From: JBDRHL01 sp043816955
GTDB taxonomy: Bacteria > Planctomycetota > Phycisphaerae > Sedimentisphaerales > CAYZTY01
NCBI GenBank assembly: GCA_043816955.1
Contig: JBDRHL010000047.1
Span: 1 to 38,015 of the forward strand
DNA: 38,015 nt
Direction: 5' to 3'
Numbering within the stretch: position 1 is the first letter of the stretch; each line of letters opens with the position of its first letter. Of this stretch, positions 8,341 to 16,685 are shown piece by piece. Below the pieces are notes generated by a model, which saw nothing but the letters and a program-made list of their open reading frames with translations, searched no databases and had not been told where the DNA came from. The position numbers and the translations under genes are program-made.

Positions 8341-8431
8341 AAAACAGTCAACATCTGCCGGCGGTAAAATCAATTTCTACAATGAAACGAAATTATCTGC
8401 CGTTTTGTAACAGGATCCCAAGGGGATTTTG

Positions 8432-11296
8432 ATGAATACAGCCTGGTTTGAAGGTTCTGCCTCACAAATAGTTTGTCGGGCTGCGGCCCAGGCAGGCTTA
8501 AAACTCCTCTGCTCAGGGCCCGTGCCTGCGAGCCCGGATATGATTGTTCTTGCCATCAAACGCAAGCCTGTTGAATCGGGACCCTTGCCTTCGGACGGAT
8601 ATGAATTTGTTCCGGCGACGAATAAGCCGGCCCGGATTGTCGGACAGTCACAGCGGGCTTTGGCGTATGCCTTAATGGATCTAGCTGAAAAGAAAATTGA
8701 TCTGCAAGCATCTGTCCGTCACGATCCGCTGCTTGAATTCAGGTCGTATCACATGTGGCTGCCGTTTGCTCTTGGACAGGCATACGGAGGACAAGGTTAC
8801 TGCGTCTGGGAGCAACGTACGGACTGGTGGTGGTATGACAGGCAATACTGGGGCAGTTTTTTGGAGGAATTGGCTTCGGCACGCTTTAATATGATCGTAT
8901 TCTGGCATACTCATCCACATCCGGCATTGATAGAGTACGGGCAATTTCCAGAGGCCGCTTTCTTTAATGCCGAGAGACAGGCAGAAAATATTCAGCAGTT
9001 CCAATGGATACTGCAGACAGCGAAGGGTTATGGTATTGATATTGTGCTGATGCAGTATAATATCCATGTTTCTCCAGGGTTCGCAAAAAAACACGAAATC
9101 GGTGCTATCAAAGCTGATGCCGGTTATGGCGGTGAAGATACGCAGCTGATGCGCGAATACAACTGTTACTGTCTTGAGCAGCTTTTCAAAACCTATCCTG
9201 AACTGTCGGGCCTGATGATTTGCGGTGAATTGAACAAAGACGCATTTGATTTTCTTGAAGCAGCGATTCTGCCGCCGTTGCTGGAGGCAGAATCAAAACC
9301 GATTCTCCATTTCCGCCTGTGGGGCCAGCACTTTCCGGATGAAGTTCGCAAGCTTGCTGATAAGATTAAGGGCCGCTTTGTCATGTGGCACAAGATCAGC
9401 AAGGAAATGATCTCTGTGCCGCAAGCCGACGTTCGGTTCAGCAGATGGCACGAGCGGTTGGCAGATGTTCCTATTTGTGCAATTACCGGCTCAGGAAATG
9501 CGTCTGCTTTCCGGCATCAGGGGCGCATCTATGTCGATCCTGACTTTGTCGCAAAGCAGCTTGTAGACCTGAAAAAAAAAGGTGGAAGCGGAGTTGGACT
9601 ATTCACCGGAATGGATAACTGGTTTTATGATAAAGACGGCTTGGTCGGTAATGAAGATTCTATAAGGCACTGGATGTCAGCGAACTGGCTTACAAGGCAG
9701 ATAACCGGCTGTCTGGCTTGGAGGGTTGCGGATTCCTCAGAAGAGTTCTGGGTTGAAAAGCTTCGCCGGCACTATTGTATGGACCGGCAGGATTCCAGAG
9801 ACGTGCTGAGTGCAGCAGTGTCGAGTTCAAGAATTCTGCCCGCGATAAATTGTGTTGTGGGCCAGTATGGTCAGAACATTGGTTTTTTAGGGGCGCTTGG
9901 GATGTTTTCCCAGCAAACGGCTGCCGACAAGGCGGGTAATTATCGACTTGGTGGGCCTTATGCATGGCCGCTACATGATTGGGGAGTCGAGCAGCCTGAC
10001 ATTATGCAGGCTGCCCGCAGCGGTGAGCAGACTGCCCTGTTGTTGGATATGGCAGAGAAAATCGAGAAGAAATGTTCGGAGGACTTAGAAAATATTCCTG
10101 AGTTTGATAAGGAGCTTGGAATATCAGATTTAATAAACTATATCAAGCTGAATGGTCTACTGGGATCGGTTCATACAAATCTGTTCAAGGGCGCGGTGCA
10201 TGCATACAGGGTTGCGTTCAGTGAAGATGTGCAAGAGGCTATTAAGCATCTTGAGGCAGTTGTAGGTCATCTTGACGAAACACAGAGATATGCCAAAGAG
10301 TCCGCTGAATGGGCACATCAGATACCCATTGTACCAGTTAATATCCGCGAAGACCTGCCTACACCTTTGCGTTGGGGCGAAGACTGGCTGCCCCGAATAC
10401 AAAAAGAAAGTAAGGTATATCTGCGCACACTAAAACATCTGCGATCACATCAGGAATTGTTTACAACCGCTAAAATTTACTGGCAGTCGCATTGTTATTA
10501 TCACGATGTCTTCAGATGGCTCAGGGAGAACGGTTATCATCTCACAGATGAGAACCTGCAAAGGGCCGGAGAAATACTTGACGAATCGATTGCTTTAGCT
10601 CAACGGTGTTTGGAGACGGCTGCTGCCGGCTCTGACGGCTGCCGAGCGGTTCCAAAATGGCTGGATTTCCTGAAAGTCGAAGCAGAGCGTCTGAATCCAT
10701 CGGCCATGAAAGTATACAGATATGACGGGGGCATTGAATCTCATACGCTGCAGGATGTTGTATCTCACTGGGAAGGTCTGATCAGTCCGTGTTCCTTCGA
10801 TGAAACTCTATTGAGTTTCTTCGAGCCTGATTCGGTTGATTTTGTTTTGCGAAAGTCGCATGTTTTGCGACAATTCCGTCTTGCTTATGATGATGAGTGG
10901 CTTTGGCTTTCTATTGAGTGTCCCGGTGCTGAAATCCCCGGGACGGTGGGTCTATTTATCTGTAACAGGGATACCGAAACTGTTCAGCATCTGGAAATAG
11001 GCCTGTATACAGGCAAGGCCAAATCAGTTCTAGGCTGTTTGCGAGCACCTCATGGAATGGCATTTGATGAACCGATCGAATGTTATACAGATGTCAAACA
11101 TTCATCAGCATCACAACATATCGGATCATTTTTGATAAAAGTGCCGTTTGAGGTTGTGGGCGGATTTGCAAAGGCAGGGGGCAAATGGGGCTTCAATCTG
11201 TTGTGGGGGAAACGTGGATTGCTTTGGTCGCCTGTGCCCGGTGAGTTTAACTGGTTTGATCCTGCTCAGGCAGGTACCATATACTTTGAAAGTTAA
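8432..11296 (+). CDS. large glycosidase-like protein (GH20/GH67-type N-terminal domain plus barrel), no signal peptide
   Basis: The product has 954 residues and starts at ATG 8432 behind AGGGG; no signal peptide is present, so it should act in the cytoplasm. Residues about 10-90 resemble the small alpha/beta domain before the barrel in GH20, GH67 and GH84 enzymes, ending in IVGQSQRALAYALMDLAEK. Residues about 95-440 read like a TIM barrel (RSYHMWLPFALGQAYGGQ, FNMIVFWHTHPHP, LSGLMICGELNKDAFDF, GSGVGLFTGMDNW). A helical region follows. Residues about 800-950 look like a CBM9-like or sugar-binding beta-sandwich (RLAYDDEWLWLSIECPGA). The general design recalls alpha-glucuronidases, but I cannot confirm catalytic residues. 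It may process imported oligosaccharides. The next gene begins 18 bases downstream, suggesting one transcript. Confidence 0.6.
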   Translation: MNTAWFEGSASQIVCRAAAQAGLKLLCSGPVPASPDMIVLAIKRKPVESGPLPSDGYEFVPATNKPARIVGQSQRALAYALMDLAEKKIDLQASVRHDPLLEFRSYHMWLPFALGQAYGGQGYCVWEQRTDWWWYDRQYWGSFLEELASARFNMIVFWHTHPHPALIEYGQFPEAAFFNAERQAENIQQFQWILQTAKGYGIDIVLMQYNIHVSPGFAKKHEIGAIKADAGYGGEDTQLMREYNCYCLEQLFKTYPELSGLMICGELNKDAFDFLEAAILPPLLEAESKPILHFRLWGQHFPDEVRKLADKIKGRFVMWHKISKEMISVPQADVRFSRWHERLADVPICAITGSGNASAFRHQGRIYVDPDFVAKQLVDLKKKGGSGVGLFTGMDNWFYDKDGLVGNEDSIRHWMSANWLTRQITGCLAWRVADSSEEFWVEKLRRHYCMDRQDSRDVLSAAVSSSRILPAINCVVGQYGQNIGFLGALGMFSQQTAADKAGNYRLGGPYAWPLHDWGVEQPDIMQAARSGEQTALLLDMAEKIEKKCSEDLENIPEFDKELGISDLINYIKLNGLLGSVHTNLFKGAVHAYRVAFSEDVQEAIKHLEAVVGHLDETQRYAKESAEWAHQIPIVPVNIREDLPTPLRWGEDWLPRIQKESKVYLRTLKHLRSHQELFTTAKIYWQSHCYYHDVFRWLRENGYHLTDENLQRAGEILDESIALAQRCLETAAAGSDGCRAVPKWLDFLKVEAERLNPSAMKVYRYDGGIESHTLQDVVSHWEGLISPCSFDETLLSFFEPDSVDFVLRKSHVLRQFRLAYDDEWLWLSIECPGAEIPGTVGLFICNRDTETVQHLEIGLYTGKAKSVLGCLRAPHGMAFDEPIECYTDVKHSSASQHIGSFLIKVPFEVVGGFAKAGGKWGFNLLWGKRGLLWSPVPGEFNWFDPAQAGTIYFES

Positions 11297-11314
11297 TGAG
11301 GAAAGCGGCTTGTT

Positions 11315-13123
11315 ATGTCTGTAGAGACAAGAAAAATCTCAAATACTCAAATGCCTGAACACCCGACCATGCCTTTTATCCGGATCCTTGGTGAAACTGT
11401 CAATCGTAACTGCGGCGTCGGCAAATTGATTAAATGGCGAATTGCTACACATACCGTTGCACCTAAAGGCATATCACAGACATTGGTCCGGCATGTAGAG
11501 ATTTTCGATGAGGCCGGGGTAAAAGTATTTACTGCGCCGCTGGTAAAGATTCTGTCTCGTAATCCGGAGCTGGAACGTTTTGATAACCAGCACAAAGCCA
11601 TGGATTGCGAATATGAGCCGGTTGTCAGTACGGATGAATTAGGGGCCGGGGTTTTTACAGTTTGCGCACGGCTCGAGACTGAATCAGGGCACATCATTTC
11701 ACAGGCCGAATTACCTGTTAAGCCTGGTCAACAGGCCAAACTGTTAGGTCGTATAAAGCTTTGCTGGGAAGTAGCAGATGATAATCCAGATCGTGTGTAT
11801 CTTGGGGGAACTATTCGCACAGGTGATGTCGACGGCAATGGACAGAATGAAATAGTTCATGCTGTCGGGACAAAACACATTTGCGTATACAAGCTCAGCG
11901 GCGAAGTTCTCTGGCGGTACGATGATCCAGCGGGCACTATGATCTATAATACCGCTACGTTCCGGGTCTATGATATCGACGGCGACGGCAAAGAGGAGAT
12001 TATTACCGCTCGGGGTGAGTTTGGTGATCTGAAACTTGTAATTCTTGACGGCAGCACCGGTGAGGTCAAACGCCAGGTGCCGTTTCCTTTATTGAAAGAG
12101 GTTGAAGAGCGGGCAATGCCATATATTGAAAGGTTGAGAGCAAACCCCAAGGATTTGGATGCCTGGGACGGAATAGCAAAAACGGGACATACCGTGCGAT
12201 TTCTTGGTGGTGGTGAGGTACAGACCCACAGCAATATTTACGGGGCAAAGATCATTGTAGCCAACTTCAGGGGCCAGAGGAAAAAAGACCTGCTCATCCA
12301 GTTGGGAGACCAGAACTGCGTAACGCTGGTTGCGATGGACAATGAGCTTAATATACTCTGGAATCATCATGTGGATGACGGTTACGGCGGTCATAATCCT
12401 GGTCTTTATGATATTGACGGCGACGGTAAAGAAGAGGTGGCTGTCGGGACCCGATTGCTGGATCATGACAGCAGTATTATCTGGAAAAAGGCTTTCGATG
12501 ACTTTGCAGCGCCCTGGGAGGATGACCATATAGACCAGGCTGAGGCTGGCCCATTTGGACCTAATGGAGAGATGGTCATTGTCTACAGTTGCAGAGTGTG
12601 TGTTGATGCTTTGACCGGAAAAACGTTATGGATCGATCCGACCTGGCACGGTCAGGAGGTGCACGCGGCAAAGATGCTCGACGATGAGAAATACCAGTTT
12701 GTGTTCTACGACCGAGAGTACCGTCATTCAGGACATTTATGCCACGGCAACTGGTTTGATGCTCGGCAAGCCAATGGTGATAAACTCTGGAGCTACCGTC
12801 ATGGTGCACTGCACATGCCGAGAATGCTCGACTTCAACGGTGACGGCCTTTATGAGGTAAGTTTCGGATTTGACCTCCAGAGACGTCCAGTTAAACCGAA
12901 CCTGGGCATTTTCGACGGTCATGGTAACTTGACATGTGTCTTGCCGCGGTACGGATTTGGAGCCGACATAAATAATGACGGCTATGACGAGCTGATCTCA
13001 TGGATACAATGGCCTGATGTTACCGATAAGATCGAAATTTTCGGCATCGATCATCCGCGGATGAAAAAAGGTCGGGCTAAGCCGGCAAGCCAAAACGAAT
13101 TTTCATATAATGAAACGGATTGA
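11315..13123 (+). CDS. beta-propeller protein with FG-GAP-like repeats, PL11-like, no signal peptide
   Basis: The product has 602 residues with no signal peptide. After an immunoglobulin-like N-terminal region (to about residue 150) it carries repeated calcium-loop blades of the form D-x-D-G-[ND]-G: GDVDGNGQNEIVHAVG, VYDIDGDGKEEIITARG, LYDIDGDGKEEVAVGTR, LDFNGDGLYEVSFGF and ADINNDGYDELIS. Such repeats are found in FG-GAP proteins and in family 11 rhamnogalacturonan lyases. A lyase role would fit a pectin-type locus, but the repeats alone cannot show it. A related propeller, this time exported, forms the C-terminal half of the protein at 20896-22986. GAGGA just after the preceding stop gives the ribosome site, and the spacing indicates coupling to the 8432 gene. 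Confidence 0.6.
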   Translation: MSVETRKISNTQMPEHPTMPFIRILGETVNRNCGVGKLIKWRIATHTVAPKGISQTLVRHVEIFDEAGVKVFTAPLVKILSRNPELERFDNQHKAMDCEYEPVVSTDELGAGVFTVCARLETESGHIISQAELPVKPGQQAKLLGRIKLCWEVADDNPDRVYLGGTIRTGDVDGNGQNEIVHAVGTKHICVYKLSGEVLWRYDDPAGTMIYNTATFRVYDIDGDGKEEIITARGEFGDLKLVILDGSTGEVKRQVPFPLLKEVEERAMPYIERLRANPKDLDAWDGIAKTGHTVRFLGGGEVQTHSNIYGAKIIVANFRGQRKKDLLIQLGDQNCVTLVAMDNELNILWNHHVDDGYGGHNPGLYDIDGDGKEEVAVGTRLLDHDSSIIWKKAFDDFAAPWEDDHIDQAEAGPFGPNGEMVIVYSCRVCVDALTGKTLWIDPTWHGQEVHAAKMLDDEKYQFVFYDREYRHSGHLCHGNWFDARQANGDKLWSYRHGALHMPRMLDFNGDGLYEVSFGFDLQRRPVKPNLGIFDGHGNLTCVLPRYGFGADINNDGYDELISWIQWPDVTDKIEIFGIDHPRMKKGRAKPASQNEFSYNETD

Positions 13124-13138
13124 TGAGAAAGGTAAAAA

Positions 13139-13315
13139 ATGACATCGTATGAAAGGGTTAAGAATGTATTGGATGGACAGATTCCCGACAGGGTCCCCGT
13201 TTGTCTGATAAATTTTATAACCGTTTGCAGAGAAGCAGGTTTAACGGTAAGTGAGTGTTTTTTAAACGCAGAGAAGTTTGCAAAAGCCCATAAACTATCA
13301 GGAAATATAATATGA
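13139..13315 (+). pseudogene. truncated N-terminus of a uroporphyrinogen-decarboxylase-like (MtaA/URO-D family) gene
   Basis: An ATG with a GAGAAAGG ribosome site, 15 bases after the preceding stop, starts a 58-residue frame. It opens MTSYERVKNVLDGQIPDRVP followed by VCLINF and REAGLTVSE. This is the characteristic beginning of the URO-D superfamily, where the x-P-D-R-V-P turn is highly conserved and intact members have about 330-400 residues. The frame ends at TGA 13313 and no remainder of the family is recognisable before the next gene at 13354. I interpret it as a gene reduced to its first exon-like sixth by deletion. Methylcobamide-dependent methyltransferases of this family commonly work with MttB-like proteins, one of which is encoded at 27347. 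Confidence 0.7.
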
Positions 13316-13320
13316 AACCG

Positions 13321-13333
13321 TTATGTGACATAA
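13321..13333. promoter_or_regulatory. 13-bp inverted repeat upstream of the M24-like gene
   Basis: TTATGTGACATAA is a perfect 6+1+6 inverted repeat located between the broken URO-D gene and the ribosome site of the 13354 gene. It could be an operator different from the LacI-type sites, or a chance palindrome in AT-rich sequence. Confidence 0.25.
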
Positions 13334-13353
13334 TTTCAGAGGAGCAATGAAAC

Positions 13354-14664
13354 ATGGCTTTATTAGACTCAAATGACTTCAAACTGATTGAAAGAGTAGT
13401 AGAGGATTATTCAGGGCAGATCGATGTTTCTATCAAGGTGTCTGATGAGGAATTTATCGCGCGGCAAAAAACGGTGCAAGCGGAATTGAAAAAAAGGGAT
13501 CTGGATGTGGGTATATTTTTCTGGCATCACGAGATGCCCGGTGACGGCATATATCTGACCGGTTACAATCCCACTATCGAATGTGCTTCAGGGCTGATCG
13601 GCCAGGAAAGTCAACCGATAGTAGTTGCCGGGCCGGAGGCGGGCAAGCTTGCGATGGAAGTAGGCGCGACAAAGGGGATAAGCGCTGCCTTTGCAAAGGA
13701 ATTTGCCATTCCGGATGAGTATTATGAAGCTGTCGAATATGCTTCATTGAAGAAACTTCTTCCTGAGGCGGCTGGCAAAAAACTGCGACGAGTAGGACTG
13801 CTTACCAGTCTGGATTTGATTCCTGTCAAGCTTCTGGAGACGTTTAAGACCGCTGCGGGTGAGGGTGTGGAGTTTGTAGTGGCCGATGATATATTGCGCA
13901 ATCTGCGATATGAAAAATCAGAAAGCGAGTTTGCCTGCATGGCCCAGGCTGATAAGATCGCATCAGCGGCGGCAAGGGCGATGCTGGCTGTTTTGAAGCC
14001 CAGCCTTAGAGAAACCCAGATTGCTGCTGTTGGGGACTTTGTGATGAAAAGTCTGGGAGCGGATGCCTATGGCGTGGAAACTATCGTAAATGCCGGTGCT
14101 CGTTGCCGTACGGTTATAGGTCCGGCCTCGAACAGAATTATCCAGGAAGGCGAAATTGTGCAGATAGGCTGTTCGCCCAGTTATGAAGGATACAAAGGTG
14201 TTTTAAGGCGAGCTGTGGTGCTTGGAAAACAGACCGAGCGTCAGCGCAAGTTTTTTGATGTATTGGGTGCCGCTTACATGGAAGCGGAAAAAGCCCTGAA
14301 AGATGTAATTGAAAATGATCGGGAAGCCAAATGGGTAGACCTTGCGGCGAGGAATTATTTTGTGAAACATGAAATTGACGGCTGGAACATGAAGCAGTTT
14401 CACTGTTACAGTTCCGCTCACGGTACGGGATTGACCGAATGCCTTGAGCCGATGGTGGTCTGTCCTGATACAATGGAGCATTATGGCAGGCGCGTCGGAA
14501 TAATGCTTGACGTCGGCTGTTACGGCCATCCGAACGACGAGATTGCAGGCGGTGTTGTGGAAAATGCCTTTGGCAAAGACGGCAATAAAATGCTCTCATG
14601 GTCAGATCTGCCGGTAGATGTCACTGAGCTTGTCGGCAGAGTTCAGCGTTGCGACTATAAATAA
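13354..14664 (+). CDS. creatinase/Xaa-Pro peptidase (M24) fold protein lacking canonical metal ligands
   Basis: The 436-residue protein has the two-domain architecture of prolidase/creatinase enzymes: an N-terminal creatinase-like domain (about 30-185, with FFWHHEMPGDGIYLTGYNP) and a C-terminal pita-bread domain (about 190-430). In metal-dependent M24 peptidases two aspartates occur in the I-D-x-G and S-D-x-T-R motifs; here the matching positions read QIGCSP (Gly272) and YKGVLRR (Val283), so both seem lost. His356 (SSAHGTGL) and Glu403 (VVENAF) remain. This pattern resembles creatinase, which is metal-free and hydrolyses a C-N bond in a small guanidino compound, rather than a peptidase. The substrate is unknown. 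GAGGAG precedes the ATG. The next gene is convergent, 41 bases away. Confidence 0.75.
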   Translation: MALLDSNDFKLIERVVEDYSGQIDVSIKVSDEEFIARQKTVQAELKKRDLDVGIFFWHHEMPGDGIYLTGYNPTIECASGLIGQESQPIVVAGPEAGKLAMEVGATKGISAAFAKEFAIPDEYYEAVEYASLKKLLPEAAGKKLRRVGLLTSLDLIPVKLLETFKTAAGEGVEFVVADDILRNLRYEKSESEFACMAQADKIASAAARAMLAVLKPSLRETQIAAVGDFVMKSLGADAYGVETIVNAGARCRTVIGPASNRIIQEGEIVQIGCSPSYEGYKGVLRRAVVLGKQTERQRKFFDVLGAAYMEAEKALKDVIENDREAKWVDLAARNYFVKHEIDGWNMKQFHCYSSAHGTGLTECLEPMVVCPDTMEHYGRRVGIMLDVGCYGHPNDEIAGGVVENAFGKDGNKMLSWSDLPVDVTELVGRVQRCDYK

Positions 14665-14705
14665 AGCAATTACTTGGATCGGCTGGTTTTAGCGCCGGTG
14701 CGGAA

Positions 14706-15488
14706 TCAGTTCGTATCGGCTGTCAAAGTGAATTTGCTCAACCAGGTTTTCAGTGTCTTTGCATCTTTTAGGAAGTTATCCGGTTCATCTTTCCTGACGA
14801 ATTCGATCATCAAAAAGTGATCCCGCCCGGTAGAGGCGATTTTTTCAAGATAGCAGGGCCAAACGGCTTTGCCCTCTTCGAGAGATAATCTGATGTCAGG
14901 ATCCTCAGCCCAGTGAAAAACGTGAATATCAGTCAACCACGGCGAAACGGCATCAAGCCCTTCAAGACAGTACTCCTTGGTTGCCGCTATTGGCGGCTGC
15001 CACAGGCTTTTGATGTTGTCATGCGCAACTGTTTCTAGTAGCTGTCTTGCTGAACTATTGGTTTCGGTCAAAGTCCCGCGATGAAACTCATACGCTACTG
15101 TTATGCCTTTGTCGGCTGCCAGCTCAGCTATTCGACGGGTTTCGCTGATGAGCAAATCTACATATTCCGCGTCAGCCTCACTTCTGTTTTTTTTACCAGC
15201 CCATACTCTTATTGAAGGCGCATGTAACACCGAAGCAGTTTCCAGTACATCCGTAAATGCCAGGTCTTCTTCATGCCCCACTCGGTAGTAGGAGCCGTAG
15301 GATGCTACACGAAGACCCGCCCGTTCGGTGATCTTACGAATCCGCTGAGCCCGGGCCAGGTTCCCATGGGGGACGTGTACGTCTCCGCCCCATTCAATCG
15401 CATTAAGCCCGGCAGTGCCAACCATGTCGACTATTTCTTCCGGTGATAGTTGTCTGAAAGTAATCGAAACGAGTCCCGGGATCAACAT
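14706..15488 (-). CDS. sugar phosphate isomerase/epimerase (xylose isomerase-like TIM barrel)
   Basis: The 260-residue product fits the AP-endonuclease-2/xylose-isomerase-like barrel family. Strand 1 carries LIPGLVSITFRQLSPEEIV, then GLNAIEWGGDVHVPHG. Candidate metal ligands are the glutamate in YEFHRGTLTE, the histidine in TDIHVFHW, and the glutamate in LMIEFVRKDEP. I chose the internal ATG at 15488 because AAGGAG lies just upstream and the 25 extra residues of the longer frame overlap the preceding gene and look non-coding. The stop of the upstream dehydrogenase gene lies 19 bases before this start, so both are probably cotranscribed. The likely job is isomerisation or epimerisation of a sugar or sugar acid from the locus substrate; the precise reaction is not readable. 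Confidence 0.8.
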   Translation of the reverse strand: MLIPGLVSITFRQLSPEEIVDMVGTAGLNAIEWGGDVHVPHGNLARAQRIRKITERAGLRVASYGSYYRVGHEEDLAFTDVLETASVLHAPSIRVWAGKKNRSEADAEYVDLLISETRRIAELAADKGITVAYEFHRGTLTETNSSARQLLETVAHDNIKSLWQPPIAATKEYCLEGLDAVSPWLTDIHVFHWAEDPDIRLSLEEGKAVWPCYLEKIASTGRDHFLMIEFVRKDEPDNFLKDAKTLKTWLSKFTLTADTN

Positions 15489-15507
15489 TGCTGAATTCTC
15501 CTTGTTT

Positions 15508-16503
15508 CTAGGCAAGATAGGCCGTATTTTCCCGTGTAAGTTCCCATTCCAACTGATCACCATTCAGATATCGTCTCAGTTCCTCCAGCATATATCGACC
15601 CAACCTCCAGCACTCCTGGCCCATTGAGCCTGCAATATGAGGCGTTACTATTATGTTTGGCAATGTGTATAAAGGTGAATCAGCCTCAGGTGGTTCAGGA
15701 TCAGTTACATCCAACACGGCTGACAAGTCGGGTCTTTTCCTGAAAACCTCGATAAGCTCATTTTCCCTGACAATTGCCCCCCGGGCAGTATTGATGAAAC
15801 TTGCGTAAGGTTTCATTGAAGCGAAATGTTTTCCGGTAACCATTCCCCTGGTTTGATCTGACAGCGGGCTGTGAAGGGAAACTACGTCTGCTCTATTGAA
15901 AATATCTTCCATGGAGCACCTCTCAACATTCATTTCCGCGGCCTTTTTCTTTGTAAGGTGGCCGCTGCAAACCAGTATATTAACATCGAAAGGCTCCAGA
16001 AGTTCTATTACCTTGGTTGCTATTAAGCCCAGAGATATTATCCCGACCGTGGTACCATAAGCACCGATGACGTGTTCTCTGTCCTGGGACCATGATTTCT
16101 TCGTTTTAGTAGATACAGCAAAATGCCAACCCTGTTTCAGGCAAAACAGTATCTGAGACAGTGTGTATTCAGCCACAGGAATTGCGTTGGCGGCATATGC
16201 ACTGGAAATAAGAATTCCCTTTCTCCAGAATTCATCGGTAACAATATTTTTGACTGAGCCGGCACCATAAAAAACTATTTTGAGCTTTGGTGCTGCTGCC
16301 AGAAATTTCTCGTCCATTTTAGGCCCGCCCCAGCCGGAAAAAATTATGTCCACATCGTTGAGGATGGAAAAATTCTTCCTGATTGTGTCGGGTGTCTGCG
16401 GCGAATCGGAAAGACGAACCAGCCGGGCAATTTCCGCTCGTTCTGATGGTCCGTAAATCAGTTCATAGCAGCCATTACCAAGAATAGCCATTGCTTTGAG
16501 CAT
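15508..16503 (-). CDS. D-isomer-specific 2-hydroxyacid dehydrogenase family protein
   Basis: The 331-residue product has the family's usual length. The conserved catalytic elements are present: Arg in INTARGAIVRENEL, the acidic partner in LDVTDPEPPEADSP, and His in VTPHIAGS. The nucleotide-binding turn reads GTTVGIISLGLIATKV, in which the usual G-x-G-x-x-G is altered to G-x-x-S-L-G-x-x-A; NAD binding is still likely but the loop is atypical. I chose ATG 16503 because GGAGAG precedes it at 5 bases, in preference to the upstream TTG/ATG pair. The enzyme probably reduces a 2-oxo acid or oxidises a 2-hydroxy acid in the cytoplasm. It is followed by the isomerase gene 19 bases downstream and preceded by a candidate promoter in the 182-base gap. 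Confidence 0.85.
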   Translation of the reverse strand: MLKAMAILGNGCYELIYGPSERAEIARLVRLSDSPQTPDTIRKNFSILNDVDIIFSGWGGPKMDEKFLAAAPKLKIVFYGAGSVKNIVTDEFWRKGILISSAYAANAIPVAEYTLSQILFCLKQGWHFAVSTKTKKSWSQDREHVIGAYGTTVGIISLGLIATKVIELLEPFDVNILVCSGHLTKKKAAEMNVERCSMEDIFNRADVVSLHSPLSDQTRGMVTGKHFASMKPYASFINTARGAIVRENELIEVFRKRPDLSAVLDVTDPEPPEADSPLYTLPNIIVTPHIAGSMGQECWRLGRYMLEELRRYLNGDQLEWELTRENTAYLA

Positions 16504-16553
16504 TATTCTCTCCATCAAACACTAGTCACTCTGTTGTGTAATTCCAGACCACA

Positions 16554-16582
16554 ATGATAAACCAGCGATCGAAAACAGGCAA
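16554..16582 (-). promoter_or_regulatory. candidate promoter for the dehydrogenase/isomerase pair
   Basis: On the minus strand TTGCCT (16577-16582) and TATCAT (16554-16559) are separated by 17 bases, 51 bases upstream of the dehydrogenase ATG. No TGAANCGNTTCA site is present. A weak TTGTG/CACAA inverted repeat spans 16534-16554. The -35 box overlaps a terminator-like hairpin, which lowers confidence. Confidence 0.4.
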
Positions 16583-16605
16583 GGCTCTTTTTAAAGCCTA
16601 TTGCC
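16578..16605 (-). terminator. terminator-like hairpin after the FG-GAP/UnbV gene
   Basis: GGCAAGGCT (16578-16586) pairs with AGCC and TTGCC in 16595-16605, with a two-base bulge. On the minus strand it lies about 80 bases after the stop of the 16686 gene and is followed by TGTTTTCG. It may end or weaken the transcript from the 19874 promoter. Confidence 0.4.
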
Positions 16606-16685
16606 TCCTACGCTGAAATGTATACAGTGGTTATCTCAACGGCTCTATAAGTTTTCTTCAGTCCCCTGTTATTCTGAGTTACACC

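Noticed and set aside
8380..8391. TGAAACGAAATT before the 8432 gene as a possible operator
   Set aside because: Only one half matches the TGAANCGNTTCA pattern and no promoter is placed in front of it.
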